Below the pieces are notes generated by a model. That model saw nothing but the letters and a program-made list of their open reading frames with translations, was not told the DNA's origin and searched no databases. A stretch of 64,000 bases of DNA. Origin: Tragulus kanchil (Eukaryota; Chordata; Mammalia; Artiodactyla; Tragulidae). The stretch spans positions 176,501,479 to 176,565,478 of the forward strand of contig JAIOJX010000032.1 in NCBI GenBank assembly GCA_022376925.1. The letters run 5' to 3'. Shown here piece after piece: positions 35,217 through 47,611 of this stretch (position 1 is the first letter of the stretch; every line of letters starts with the position of its first letter). The position numbers were made by a program, and so were the translations under genes.

Positions 35217-35365
35217 ACAGCAATAGTTCCCAAGGGTGGTCCCAGGACCAGAAGAAGAAACATCACCCACGAGCATGTTAGAAATGCAGGTACTCGGGCC
35301 CCACCCCAGACCTACTGAATCAGAAACTGTAGGATACAGAGTCTAGTGATGGTGTTCTCTCATCA
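35217..35365 (+). mobile_element. MER5A-type hAT fragment (copy 1)
   Basis: 'atagttcccaagggtggtcc', 'gttagaaatgcaggtactcg', 'ggccccaccccagacctact' and 'gaatcagaaactgtag' follow the MER5A consensus, a non-autonomous hAT-Charlie transposon. Confidence 0.88.
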
Positions 35366-36340
35366 GCATGCCGAAGGTCATTCTTTTTTTTTTGCCCACC
35401 AAAGATCATTCTTATGTCCATTAAAGTTGGAGATTTCCTGACTTACGACCTTAAGCTCAGATTTCTCAATTTAGTTTTAAAGTATAATACAGGTCTGGAA
35501 AACCTTCCAGGATTACCTTATGTAACATGAACCTGACAGAAATGACTTCATTTGAGATACAAGTATGATTCTATCTCACATAAATATTTACTGAATTTTC
35601 TACTTGTCTGACTTCACATGCTTGTCAATATCTTCCTCTTAAAGATACATCACATTCCTTAACTAATCCAAAGATTGAGTATAAAGTTGTTAGTCCTCAT
35701 ACCTAATGTGAAGCCATCAAGGACTTTAAGTCTCATTGGGTAACACCACTGGACATGGTGCTTCACAATCGAATGGCTAATTATCCTCTTCTCTAGAGAG
35801 CTAAAAAGTAACTTTTAATGGAGAATGCATTGTGAAAATACTAAATTCATGTTCTATATACCTGAAGCTAATAGTATAAATCAGCCATCCTTCAATAACA
35901 ATATATATAAAGAAGTAAAGAAAAGATTTTTCTCTATCAGAAAATAATTAATATAAAACCTTTGAAATACTATAAATGATAATATAAATATAACACTTAG
36001 AGATTACTAAATATACTAATTAAAAGAGTGTCAGAAACAATATGTAACTCTTTCCACATTATTCTTTCATATAGTTCTTAGCAAAGTGGTACACTAGAAA
36101 GAAAACAAAACAAAAAAGCTAAAGGGTGGATCTCTCAGAATGACAGAACTATCACTTAAGAATAAGTTCTATTTGTTTTGTAGGAGCCACTGCACAGGGA
36201 AGCCCATTGAGTATGGTCTGTAAATTCTGCTCCTTCTGTTGATTTTTCTACCTTGTTTCAGTTCCATAATTCTAAACCAGAGCCTTCTACCAGTTTGTAT
36301 TATTTCTCTGCTCAAAGTCAGCACTGACATCTTGTTGCTT

Positions 36341-36489
36341 ACAGCAATAGTTCCCAAGGGTGGTCCCAGGACCAGAAGAAGAAACATCACCCACGAGCAT
36401 GTTAGAAATGCAGGTACTCGGGCCCCACCCCAGACCTACTGAATCAGAAACTGTAGGATACAGAGTCTAGTGATGGTGTTCTCTCATCA
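36341..36489 (+). mobile_element. MER5A-type hAT fragment (copy 2)
   Basis: D12 copy of 35217-35365. Confidence 0.88.
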
Positions 36490-38880
36490 GCATGCCGAAG
36501 GTCATTCTTTTTTTTTTGCCCACCAAAGATCATTCTTATGTCCATTAAAGTTGGAGATTTCCTGACTTACGACCTTAAGCTCAGATTTCTCAATTTAGTT
36601 TTAAAGTATAATACAGGTCTGGAAAACCTTCCAGGATTACCTTATGTAACATGAACCTGACAGAAATGACTTCATTTGAGATACAAGTATGATTCTATCT
36701 CACATAAATATTTACTGAATTTTCTACTTGTCTGACTTCACATGCTTGTCAATATCTTCCTCTTAAAGATACATCACATTCCTTAACTAATCCAAAGATT
36801 GAGTATAAAGTTGTTAGTCCTCATACCTAATGTGAAGCCATCAAGGACTTTAAGTCTCATTGGGTAACACCACTGGACATGGTGCTTCACAATCGAATGG
36901 CTAATTATCCTCTTCTCTAGAGAGCAACCCACTTGTTCAGACTTTTCAGGCCAGATTATACTTGAGTGTCAGCCACTGCAGCCTTAGGATGACCATCACA
37001 CCCAGGGTTGGTGGGGTGTGGGCAGGTCTAGAGAGATTTCTGGGCTGGGATAAGCACTGCAGGCACCAGGTCTTCTCACAAGCCAAGGGCCCTGCTGATC
37101 AGATCGTGTTCCAGCTCAGCTTCCTTACTCAGGAACTCAGTTAACTCAGTTACTCAGGTAACTGAGTAGTCCTTTCCCAATGGTTAACTTCAGAAAGGAC
37201 ACCACCACACATCAAACACCTGGCAGTAATACTGAACTTGTAAAAGAGAGAAATGGGGTTTTGATTACTCTTTCATTAGGGTGCTTCTAAGCCCAAGTGC
37301 AAAATTGCCTTAGGTACATAACCAAAGTCTTAAAGAAGTCAGGAAAACCACCAGTCAATGGTGACAAATCAAGAGTTCCAGGTTCACTTTAGGAAACTGG
37401 CCAAGACTCTCCGTCCTCATTTGTCCCCATGAAATTAATCCTATTCAACTTCTTTGTAGCTCCCAGTTTGAGGGGCTTTTCTGTTTGTTTGTTTGTTTTC
37501 CTCTTATTAAGAAGATAGCTCCTGATGTTCAGGTATGTTAACTAGATTTATTTTCACCAATTCAACTCATAGAGACTCAAAGGAAATTGGATCAAATTCA
37601 ATCCTTCTCTCCTTCAGGAATCATTCTTCTGTCCAGTAAAGTTGGAGATTTCCTGACTTACGACCTTAAGCTCAGATTTCTCAATTTAGTTTTAAAGTAT
37701 AATACAAGTCTGGAAAACCTTCCAGGATTACCTTATGTAACATGAACCTGACAGAAATGACTTCATTTGAGATACAAGTATGATTCTATCTCACATAAAT
37801 ATTTACTGAATTTTCTACTTGTCTGACTTCACATGCTTGTCAATATCTTCCTCTTAAAGATACATCACATTCCCTAACTAATCCAAAGATTGAGTATAAA
37901 GTGGTTAGTCCTCATACCTAATGTGAAGCCATCAAGGACTTTAAGTCTCATTGGGAAACACCACTGGACATGGTGCTTCACAATCGAATGGCTAATTATC
38001 CTCTTCTCTAGAGAGCAACCCACTTGTTCAGACTTTTCAGGCCAGATTATACTTGAGTGTCAGCCACTGCAGCCTTAGGATGACCATCACACCCAGGGTT
38101 GGTGGGGTGTGGGCAGGTCTAGAGAGATTTCTGGGCTGGGATAAGCACTGCAGGCACCAGGTCTTCTCACAAGCCAAGGGCCCTGCTGATCAGATCGTGT
38201 TCCAGCTCAGCTTCCTTACTCAGGAACTCAGTTAACTCAGTTACTCAGGTAACTGAGTAGTCCTTTCCCAATGGTTAACTTCAGAAAGGACACCACCACA
38301 CATCAAACACCTGGCAGTAATACTGAACTTGAAAAAGAGAGAAATGGGGTTTTGATTACTCTTTCATTAGGGTGCTTCTAAGCCCAAGTGCAAAATTGCC
38401 TTAGGTACATAACCAAAGTCTTAAAGAAGTCAGGAAAACCACCAGTCAATGGTGACAAATCAAGAGTTCCAGGTTCACTTTAGGAAACTGGCCAAGACTC
38501 TCCGTCCTCATTTGTCCCCATGAAATTAATCCTATTCAACTTCTTTGTAGCTCCCAGTTTGAGGGGCTTTTCTGTTTGTTTGTTTGTTTTCCTCTTATTA
38601 AGAAGATAGCTCCTGATGTTCAGGTATGTTAACTAGATTTATTTTCACCAATTCAACTCATAGAGACTCAAAGGAAATTGGATCAAATTCAATCCTTCTC
38701 TCCTTCAGGAATCATTCTTAGTTCAGATATAAGTTGCTTAGCTGACAAACTCTTAACTAGACTCCTTGAAGTTCTCTTAATCAAGACATGTAACTCTGTT
38801 CTTCCCTTTGCCTGGAACAGCGGATGTGGTGATGGTCTGAAAACTCTCCTTTGGTGAAAACAGAAGTAAAACAAACCATC
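36490..38880. other. Duplicated unit D13, no gene
   Basis: No repeat family or coding region recognised. A (GTTT)n stretch lies at 37485-37500 and 38575-38590. Confidence 0.5.
36537..38718. repeat. Tandem duplication D13
   Basis: 36537-37627 recurs at 37628-38718 (offset 1091) with a join at 'atcattctt', shared by both unit ends. Several single-base substitutions separate the copies (near 36616, 36783, 36812, 36865 and 37242). 36537-36924 also belongs to D12, giving three copies. Confidence 0.95.
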
Positions 38881-39140
38881 AGGGCTTCCCTGGTGGTCCA
38901 GTGGATAAGGACACTGCCTTGCAGTGCAAGGGGCGTCAGTTCGAGCCCTGGCCTGGGAAGATCCCACGTGCTGCGGAGCAGCTGGACTGATGTGTCCAAT
39001 TACCCAGCCGGAGCTCTGGAGCGCATGAGCCCAGGGCCGGTGCTCTGCGACAACAGAGGCCGCCGTGATGGGAGGCCCACACCGGCCAAAGAGAAAAGAT
39101 GGATGAAAATGGACAAATGAAAGACCAATAGAAGTGGCCC
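38881..39140 (+). mobile_element. CHR-2-like SINE (copy 1)
   Basis: 'agggcttccctggtggtcca', 'ctgccttgcagtgcaagggg' and 'ggagctctggagcgcatgag', followed by C-rich and A-rich tails. Confidence 0.87.
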
Positions 39141-39978
39141 ACCTGCCCCCCTCCCCCCCCACCCCACCCCCACCTAAATAAATAAAGAAAGAAATGAATC
39201 TTTAAAAAAAAAAAAAATCAAAACTTCCTTACCAGTTAGAAAAGTTAGTTATCTAATATGTATAACTGCAAAAGGTACCCCAATATGATGATAATTACTT
39301 ATTTGCTCTCAAAGTATCTGTGGGTCAGAAATTTTGGAGTAGTTTGACCAGTCAATTCTGGATAGGGTATCTTATGAAACTGTAGTTATTTGAAGGTTTG
39401 ATCAGGACTGGAGTGTCTGCTTCCAAGACAAAATATGGAATGCTTCAATAAATTTAATTTTTAGATAAATAACAAAGGTTTCTTTTAGTATAAGTATGTC
39501 TCAAATAGTATACAGGACATACCTAATCATTTACCTAAAACACAAATTTCGTTGACTATCTTGTATTTTTTTAAGTTTTTTTTTTTTTAATTTTGGCCTC
39601 TTTTTTATTATTTATCATGAAATTAATCCTATTCAACTTCTTTGTAGCTCCCAGTTTGAGGGGCTTTTCTGTTTGTTTGCTTGTTTTCCTCTTATTAAGA
39701 AGATAGCTCCTGATGTTCAGGTATGTTAACTAGATTTATTTTCACCAATTCAACTCATAGAGACTCAAAGGAAATTGGATCAAATTCAATCCTTCTCTCC
39801 TTCAGGAATCATTCTTAGTTCAGATATAAGTTGCTTAGCTGACAAACTCTTAACTAGACTCCTTGAAGTTCTCTTAATCAAGACATGTAACTCTGTTCTT
39901 CCCTTTGCCTGGAACAGCGGATGTGGTGATGGTCTGAAAACTCTCCTTTGGTGAAAACAGAAGTAAAAACAAACCATC

Positions 39979-40240
39979 AGGGCTTCCCTGGTGGTCCAGT
40001 GGATAAGGACACTGCCTTGCAGTGCAAGGGGCGTCAGTTCGAGCCCTGGCCTGCGAAGATCCCACGTGCTGCGGAGCAGCTGGACTGATGTGTCCAATTA
40101 CCCAGCCGGAGCTCTGGAGCGCATGAGCCCAGGGCCGGTGCTCTGCGACAACAGAGGCCGCCGTGATGGGAGGCCCACACCGGCCAAAGAGAAAAGATGG
40201 ATGAAAATGGACAAATGAAAGACCAATAGAAGTGGCCCAC
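39979..40240 (+). mobile_element. CHR-2-like SINE (copy 2)
   Basis: D14 copy of 38881-39140, with one g/c substitution in the head ('ggcctgcgaag') and a different C-run tail. Confidence 0.87.
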
Positions 40241-40687
40241 CTGCTCCCCTCCCTCCCCACCCCACCCCCACCTAAATAAATAAAGAAAGAAATGAATCTT
40301 TAAAAAAAAAAAATCAAAACTTCCTTACCAGTTAGAAAAGTTAGTTATCTAATATGTATAACTGCAAAAGGTACCCCAATATGATGATAATTACTTATTT
40401 GCTCTCAAAGTATCTGTGGGTCAGAAATTTTGGAGTAGTTTGACCAGTCAATTCTGGATAGGGTATCTTATGAAACTGTAGTTATTTGAAGGTTTGATCA
40501 GGACTGGAGTGTCTGCTTCCAAGACAAAATATGGAATGCTTCAATAAATTTAATTTTTAGATAAACAACAAAGGTTTCTTTTAGTATAAGTATGTCTCAA
40601 ATAGTATACAGGACATACCTAATCATTTACCTAAAACACAAATTTCGTTGACTATCTTGTATTTTTTTAAGTTTTTTTTTTTTAATT

Positions 40688-40945
40688 TTGGCCTCTTTTA
40701 TTGGTTTTTGATTTATTTATTTTCATCCATCTTTACTCCTTGGCCTGTGTGGGCCTCCCATTGCAGTGGCCTCACTTGTTGCAGAGCACTGGTTCTGGGC
40801 GCATGCGCTCCAGAGCACTGGCTTGTAATTGGACACACCAGTCCAGCCGCTCTGCCGCAGGTGGGATCTTCCCAGGCCAAGAATTGAACAGGTGCCCCTT
40901 GCACTGCAAGGTGGACTCTATCCACTGGACCACCAGGGAAGCCCA
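40688..40945 (-). mobile_element. CHR-2-like SINE, antisense
   Basis: Reads in reverse: 'ggaccaccagggaagccc' end, 'gtgggatcttcccaggcca', 'cctgtgtgggcctcccattg'. It lies opposite in orientation to the two sense copies upstream. The D14 right breakpoint (about 40700) is inside its tail. Confidence 0.87.
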
Positions 40946-41500
40946 AGAGTCTTGTATTTCTATTTGACATACCTGGCCATTCTAGCAATACCGCCAGCTT
41001 AGTTTGGAATTAGGTGTCCAGGAGACCAGAAACAGACGAACACTGCCACAGAGCCTTTCTCATCGAGTCTTGGAAAGCATCTCCCACATTTTGCTCACTG
41101 TGACGTCCATCCATGATTCAGTGGATAAAAACTCCACACAATGGTATAAATACAAGGAGACATGGTTCACTGGGAGCCACACCAGAGGCTGCCTCCCACA
41201 AGATCCAAATGAGATTTACCTGGCAAAGATCTTAAGCACTGAAACAAGGAGGTTTGGGAAAATAGATCAGAAGCATTTTGATTAAACTTTATCCTTAATC
41301 AAACACAAATTAAAATATTGCAAGTAGAAAAAATTAAAAAGATCAATTCATTATAAGAATTTTTTAAACGTAGTAAAACTAGTCAAACCAAAGATTACCT
41401 TTGTTTTTAGACATAAAAACGGTGATTTAAGCCTCAAAGAATTCACACTTTCACTTAAAGAATTAACTAGGTCTTGTGTTACAACTCAATTCTACTTCAA
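40946..41500. other. No recognised feature
   Basis: Single-copy sequence. The 93-codon frame 41004-41285 (+) has no recognisable motif. Confidence 0.5.
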
Positions 41501-41504
41501 TATG

Positions 41505-41592
41505 TATATACATATTATATTAAAATAAATGTATATGTTATGTATGTGTATATTAGATGCATAGATTTATTCATATATATGTATATATAAAA

Positions 41593-41630
<38 letters not shown>

Positions 41631-41632
41631 TA
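41505..41632. repeat. AT microsatellite (copy 1)
   Basis: Interrupted TA/TG-rich stretch ending in pure (TA)n at 41594-41621, directly before a Bov-tA. The D15 copy (about 42655-42783) has fewer TA units. Confidence 0.93.
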
Positions 41633-41634
41633 AT

Positions 41635-42078
41635 GGGCTTCCCAAGTGGCACAGTGGTAAAGAATTTGCCTGCCAACACAGAAGACACAAGAGATTAGAG
41701 TTCTAGGGTTCTCTACCTGGACTGGGAAGATCCCCTGAGTAGGAAATGGCAACTCACCCCACTATTCTTACCTGGAAAGTTTCATGGTTAAAGGAGCCTG
41801 GCAGATATAGTCCATGGAATCTCAAAGAGTTGGACACAACTAAGTGACTACCACAGAACATATATACTTAATGAAAGTCAAAAGTGTTAGTCACAGACTC
41901 GTGTCCAACTCTTGTGACCTCACAGACTATAGCCCTCCAGGCTCCTATGTCCATGGGATTCTCCAGGAAACAATATGGAAGTGGGTTGCCATTCCCTTCT
42001 CCAGGGGATCTTCCTCAACTAGGGATCGAATCCTGGCCTCCTGCACCACGGGCAGATTCTTTACTGTCTGAGTCACTA
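41635..42078. mobile_element. Tail-to-tail Bov-tA (+) and Bov-A2 (-) (copy 1)
   Basis: 41635-41853 is a sense Bov-tA ('gggcttcccaagtggcacag' to 'gttggacacaactaagtgac'). 41873-42078 is a minus-strand Bov-A2 ('gtgttagtcacagactcgtg' to 'ctttactgtctgagtcac'). The opposed related bodies make an imperfect inverted repeat with a loop of about 20 bp. Confidence 0.87.
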
Positions 42079-42748
42079 AAAAGTAAGAAAATTTGTAGTT
42101 TATAAATGAAGAAAGAAGAATGCCATCTATGCACTGAGGGGAAAAGGGCATTTTGTTAAAAAAACAAAACAAAACAAAGTTACTAACTCGCCAATTCTAT
42201 ACCTACTTTTCAACAGGAAAAAGGAGAGATTAGCTGCCTTTAAATTAAATAGATAATGTGTACAAGTGAGAGCTTACCATCTGTCTACTTTACAGATCCC
42301 CAGTGTCTCTGTCAGCTTATTTGGGGGGTTGTAGAATATGGGATTAATGCATTTTTCAATATTTATAATAGGTTAGAATATATGCTATAATCTTTCCTTA
42401 TCGAAGACGCTACAGAATTACTCTTTTACCTGTCCAAAAGAAAAGGAGGAGGGAAGCAAGGAAAATGTCAGGCTTTGTACTTCATAAAATAGTCTATCTA
42501 AATGCAGATTTCTGACGAAATAGCTTAGGATGCTTACAGCTGACATGCTGTGGGCAGCCAGGAGGGCACCCAGCAGTGTTTAAGCCTCAAAGAATTCACA
42601 CTTTCACTTAAAGAATTAACTAGGTCTTGTGTTACAACTCAATTCTACTTCAATATGTATATACATATTATATTAAAATAAATGTATATGTTATGTATGT
42701 GTATATTAGATGCATAGATTTATTCATATATATGTATATATAAAATCC

Positions 42749-42781
<33 letters not shown>

Positions 42782-42785
42782 TAAT

Positions 42786-43229
42786 GGGCTTCCCAAGTGG
42801 CACAGTGGTAAAGAATTTGCCTGCCAACACAGAAGACACAAGAGATTAGAGTTCTAGGGTTCTCTACCTGGACTGGGAAGATCCCCTGAGTAGGAAATGG
42901 CAACTCACCCCACTATTCTTACCTGGAAAGTTTCATGGTTAAAGGAGCCTGGCAGATATAGTCCATGGAATCTCAAAGAGTTGGACACAACTAAGTGACT
43001 ACCACAGAACATATATACTTAATGAAAGTCAAAAGTGTTAGTCACAGACTCATGTCCAACTCTTGTGACCTCACAGACTATAGCCCTCCAGGCTCCTATG
43101 TCCATGGGATTCTCCAGGAAACAATATGGAAGTGGGTTGCCATTCCCTTCTCCAGGGGATCTTCCTCAACTAGGGATCGAATCCTGGCCTCCTGCACCAC
43201 GGGCAGATTCTTTACTGTCTGAGTCACTA
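42786..43229. mobile_element. Tail-to-tail Bov-tA (+) and Bov-A2 (-) (copy 2)
   Basis: D15 copy of 41635-42078, differing by single bases (c/t near 43051). Confidence 0.87.
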
Positions 43230-43728
43230 AAAAGTAAGAAAATTTGTAGTTTATAAATGAAGAAAGAAGAATGCCATCTATGCACTGAGGGGAAAAGGGC
43301 ATTTTGTTAAAAAAACAAAACAAAACAAAGTTACTAACTCGCCAATTCTATACCTACTTTTCAACAGGAAAAGGAGAGATTAGCTGCCTTTAAATTAAAT
43401 AGATAATGTGTACAAGTGAGAGCTTACCATCTGTCTACTTTACAGATCCCCAGTGTCTCTGTCAGCTTATTTGGGGGGTTGTAGAATATGGGATTAATGT
43501 ATTTTTCAATATTTATAATAGGTTAGAATATATGCTATAATCTTTCCTTATCGAAGACGCTACAGAATTACTCTTTTACCTGTCCAAAAGAAAAGGAGGA
43601 GGGAAGCAAGGAAAATGTCAGGCTTTGTACTTCATAAAATAGTCTATCTAAATGCAGATTTCTGACGAAATAGCTTAGGATGCTTACAGCTGACATGCTG
43701 TGGGCAGCCAGGAGGGCACCCAGCAGTG

Positions 43729-44533
43729 ACTACCCCCGGAGGAACAGAGCCTGAGCTGTGTTTCAATTCAGGTGCCCACAACCAGAGACAGGGAGCCCAG
43801 GCACCCAGGTCTGGATATCAGTAAGCATGCTGTTCTGAAGGTACACCCTCTACTTGGCCTTGGTCATCCACAAACTCATTTCTTAGCCCCCAAGGAAACT
43901 ACAGCATTAGACTTTCTAGCTGAAAATAAATTAGACTATCAATGAAGGAGGTATTTACCAGTGAGGAAAAAATGTATTTCGCTTCTCAAGTATAAACATT
44001 AAGAACTGCTGTGAGATTTGGGTCACCTCCACTCCAGAGCCCAAGACTGTTCTGTTTCTGTGGAACCACAGAGTGAAATAAGATGTTCAGAATGATCATC
44101 ATATAAATAATTGTTGGGATATGGGATGCGGCCTAAAGGGCAGCAGCTTGCTAGGGCCTGTAAGTGGGGCGGGCCATCAGAAGGGCAATGGGGGATATGT
44201 CTACATGTTTACTCTTCACATGGAGGACTGTGCATTGAAATGTTCCTTTGCTAATGAGAGAAGGTTAAAGCTATGGGAATAAACTGGAAGAAATGCAAAA
44301 AACTATCTCCTGACTATTTCATAATGTTGTTTCATTTTTAAGGTGTCACAGTTTAGGGTGTGACTGACTCAAGATGTTGCCTTGGGCTATTGAGAAAGGT
44401 GAACATGTAACAAGATTGGGCAGTAACCAGTGCAGATGGGATGAGTGTGTGTATGTGTGTGTGCGTATGTGTTGAGGGTACTTGATACCTTTAAACAAAT
44501 TTCCAAGACGGTACAGAGGATTTATCCTAAACC
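43729..44533. other. No recognised feature
   Basis: Single-copy sequence after D15, with a short GT-rich stretch at 44446-44471. No gene seen. Confidence 0.5.
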
Positions 44534-44925
44534 CAAATAGTGGTTCTCAATATTGGCCACACATTAAAATGGCCATAGTGTAGTGTAATGTTAGTTGCTT
44601 AGTCACGTCTGACTTTTTGCAACCCCAGAGATTGTAGCTCTCTCAGTTGACTTGTCCATGGGATTCTCCAGGCAGGAATACTGGAGTGGGTTGCCATGCC
44701 CTCATCCAGGGTATCATGACTTTTTTGTCTCCTGCATTGGTAGGCAGATTCTTTGCTACTAGCACCACCTGGGAATCTGAGATACCCTTAATATTCATGC
44801 ATTTTTAAAGCCACACAATCTACCAATTAAGTCCAAATATCTGAAGGTGGAACTGAAGAAGTCCTTTTAAAACTCTCCAAGGGATTCCAATATGCAACCA
44901 AAGACCAAAAAACCACTGCCCTTCT
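44534..44925. mobile_element. MER5-like hAT element interrupted by a SINE
   Basis: Left end 'agtggttctcaatattggcc' and right end 'ccaaaaaaccactg' resemble the inverted termini of MER5/MER58-type hAT elements. The Bov-A2 at 44583-44776 splits it. The following 44928-45070 may be a second similar fragment. Confidence 0.5.
44583..44776 (-). mobile_element. Bov-A2-type SINE
   Basis: 'ttagttgcttagtcacgtct', 'gtccatgggattctccaggc' and 'actggagtgggttgccatgc' show a minus-strand element. Confidence 0.88.
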
Positions 44926-46587
44926 AGAGCATTCCCAACATTTTACAAGCTTTAGAATTACCTGGATCCTTGTTGCAAGGCTGATTCTAATTCAGAAGTC
45001 CCAGGGTGGGATCTGAAAGTATTTTGTTTTTCCAACCGGCACCCTGCATGACTGTAATAAAAATGGTTTCCGGTCCCTGCTTTCAAAAACTCTCCCATGG
45101 ATCATTTTTCAGTTGAAAAGGTGAATAATATGGAGGCAGAGGGGTTGACAGGGTATGGAGAGTGCACATGAGAGGCTGGAGCTTCTGGGGGAGGGCTCAG
45201 GCTGAGGATTTTGTGGAATCACTTCATAAGGGACGCCTATGGAGGCCAAAAGAACTCAGGGCTTGGCGGAATCTAGCTGGCTGATGGCAGAATCATGAAA
45301 CTTCATTCAGTCTCAATCAAAAGGAATAAAAACGATATCCACTCTAAGTCAGCATTCACACCCATTCTAATTATTCTGTTAACAGGATCTGCTGGAATTA
45401 CATGTAAAGAAACACACAATAAGATTTAATTCCTATTGAATGAGTTTTTTTTTTTTTTTCAATGAGAAAAGTATAGGAGTTTTAAAGAATGTATATGGTC
45501 AAATTTATTGTGGCTTCTCTCAGTGACATTTTGCTCACCTAACAGACCTCGTCAGAGCAGTTGTTAATTTTATATATGTCAGCGTATGTTTATATTCATA
45601 ACAAAGCATATTGTCTCCGTCTCTGTTTCCTTCTTTATCTCTCTGTTTGTCTCTCTCTTTGCCATGTGTCCACTTGCCAATCTGTTCGTGAATATAGGTG
45701 TTCTGTCTCTTTTCTTAACTCAGAGTGAAAGAATACCACCCAGAGTTTTCAGTTGCGTCTGCGGGAAATGGTTTTACACAGCCGTCTCTCCCTAGCTTCT
45801 CCTGAAAACTGGCATTACTTGGGCTGAATTCATTGCAGAGCAGGAGCTGAAAGGTAGAAAGAATTTGGCCAGCTGCAGCTTTTAGGGGAATTCAGGTGAA
45901 GAAATGAATGTTTCCATGTTGAAATGTAGCCAGATAGGTTAATACCTCTTTTGCAAGAAGGAACTTAGGACAGCTGGTGATGAATCCAGAAATCTGGTCC
46001 CAGCAGTCTCTTATCTCTGTCAGTGCCCCTGGCTTCATCCGGCTTAGTCCTGACTCACAGGGCAAGCCTGGAGGCTGAACCACCCTACCCACTTCCCACG
46101 GACCCACAGACACACTCTCAGGCTTCCTGTCCAATGGCTGACTCAGCCAACCCATCTGAGCCTATCAGATTTAAACAGGGCTTGGGGTGAAAGTACTCCC
46201 CAGAGGAAAAAGGTCCACACACAGAAATGCATAGTCCTTCAGAAGAACCTTCTAGAATCCCCCCACTACCACCACTGAAAAATTATTCAGTCATTGGACC
46301 TCAGAGTTAAAAGGTATCATCACTGCCAGCCCTTCCAGACAGGCAAAGGATGGCTCAAGTCCAGACCATTGGCTATTTTGCCTCCAAATCATACTACAAC
46401 TTTGTAGAAGGGCCAAGATTTGAATTGGAGACTCCTGGCTCTAGGCGCAGTATTTGTGGTGGGATGGCAGTGATGAGTCTGTACAAGTCACTGGCTCTGC
46501 ATTCAAGTGAGAACTCTAGAAGACTCTAGACAGAAGCCTTGCATGGCAACAGGCAGTAGTAGGTGTCACTTTACTTATTAAACACTT
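44926..46587. other. Single-copy stretch, no gene
   Basis: Includes a T-run at 45447-45460. 46280-46440 weakly resembles an ancient MIR-like SINE. No exon is recognised; the frames 45586-45795 (+) and 45892-46155 (-) lack known motifs. Confidence 0.45.
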
Positions 46588-46805
46588 CACTTCCCTGGTG
46601 GTTCAGATGGTAAAGAATCTGCCTGCAATGCAGGATACCTAGGTTCCAAACCTGGGTTAAGAATATTCCCCGAGAAGGGAACAGCTACCCACTCCAGTAG
46701 TCTTCCTTGGAGAATTCCTTGAACAGAGGAGCCTGGCAGGCTAGAGTCCATGGGGTCACAAAGAGTCAGACATGACTGAGGGACTTTTGCTTTCACTTTC
46801 ACTTG
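46588..46805 (+). mobile_element. Bov-tA SINE
   Basis: 'cttccctggtggttcagatg', 'gaatctgcctgcaatgcagg' and 'cacaaagagtcagacatgac'. The D16 unit starts inside it at 46756, leaving a 3' stub at 47847-47896. Confidence 0.9.
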
Positions 46806-47331
46806 AAATGCAGGTAGATTAAGTTGAGGTGTGCTATGAGTGTAAAGCACAACTTTAAATGGGGATTTCAAGGAGAAAAAAGATATGTAAACTATCTCAT
46901 TGATTGTTTATGTTGATTTATATGTTAAAAATGATGATTTCTGGATAGAGATAAATAAAACACTAAAATCAATTCCTTTATTTTGTTTCATTTCTACTTT
47001 TTTTAAAATATGGCTTCTAGACCATTTTTGTTTTGCTTTTTTGGTTTTTGTGTTTTAAATACTGACAGATTTATTTGAAAGGGAAATTGTGAACTTTTCT
47101 CCTACCCAATATTTATTCTTTTTGTTAAATTAATCTCTGTTGTAGTATAGATGATTTACAATGTTGTGTTAGTTTCAGGTGTACAGCAAAGTTAATATTT
47201 TATCCATATGTTCACTCTTTTTTGGTTTCTATTCCCATATAGGATATTACAGAGTATTGAGTAGAGATCCCTATGCTACACAGTAGGTTTTTGTTAGATA
47301 TTTATTTTATTCAACTGTTTTATTTTGCAGG

Positions 47332-47581
47332 GGGCACTTCTATTGGTCTTTCATTTATTTCCATCTTTGTTCTTTGGCCTGTGTGGACCTCCCATTACAG
47401 TGAACCTTCTTGCTGTACAGCATCAGCTCTGGGTGCATGCACTCCAGAGCTCTGGCTTGGTAGTTGGACATATCAGTCCAGCTGCTCCGCGGCACGTGGG
47501 ATCTTCCCAGGCCAGGGATCAAACTGGCACCCCTTGCACTGCAAGGCAGTATCCTTACCCACTGGACCACCAGGGAAGCCC
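47332..47581 (-). mobile_element. CHR-2-like SINE, antisense (copy 1)
   Basis: 'gtgggatcttcccaggcca', 'ccccttgcactgcaaggca' and 'ggaccaccagggaagccc'. D16 copy at 48423-48672. Confidence 0.87.
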
Positions 47582-47611
47582 AATTATCTATTTTATTTGT
47601 AGTAGTTGTTG

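Larger units (their letters stand above)
34697..36924. repeat. Tandem duplication D12
   Basis: 34697-35800 recurs at 35809-36924 (offset 1112, then 1124). The second copy has 12 extra bases 'ttcttagcaaag' near 36076, not in a homopolymer. The 93-bp start also ends D11 (three copies: 33620, 34697, 35809). Confidence 0.95.
38519..40700. repeat. Tandem duplication D14
   Basis: 38519-39605 recurs at 39616-40700 (offset 1097-1098). The join at 39606-39615 resembles a compressed form of the true right flank. The copies differ in C- and A-runs after the SINE and by a few substitutions. 38519-38718 also ends D13 (three copies). Confidence 0.94.
41426..43728. repeat. Tandem duplication D15
   Basis: 41426-42578 is followed directly by 42579-43728 (offset 1153, then 1151 and 1150). 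The join is blunt. The unit holds an AT microsatellite and a tail-to-tail SINE pair. Differences are microsatellite length, one A-run and a few substitutions. Confidence 0.96.

Noticed and set aside
38689..39162. 157-codon minus-strand frame, shifted in its copy at 39786-40260
   Set aside because: It reads through a CHR-2-like SINE; the frame change between copies is a single-base difference.
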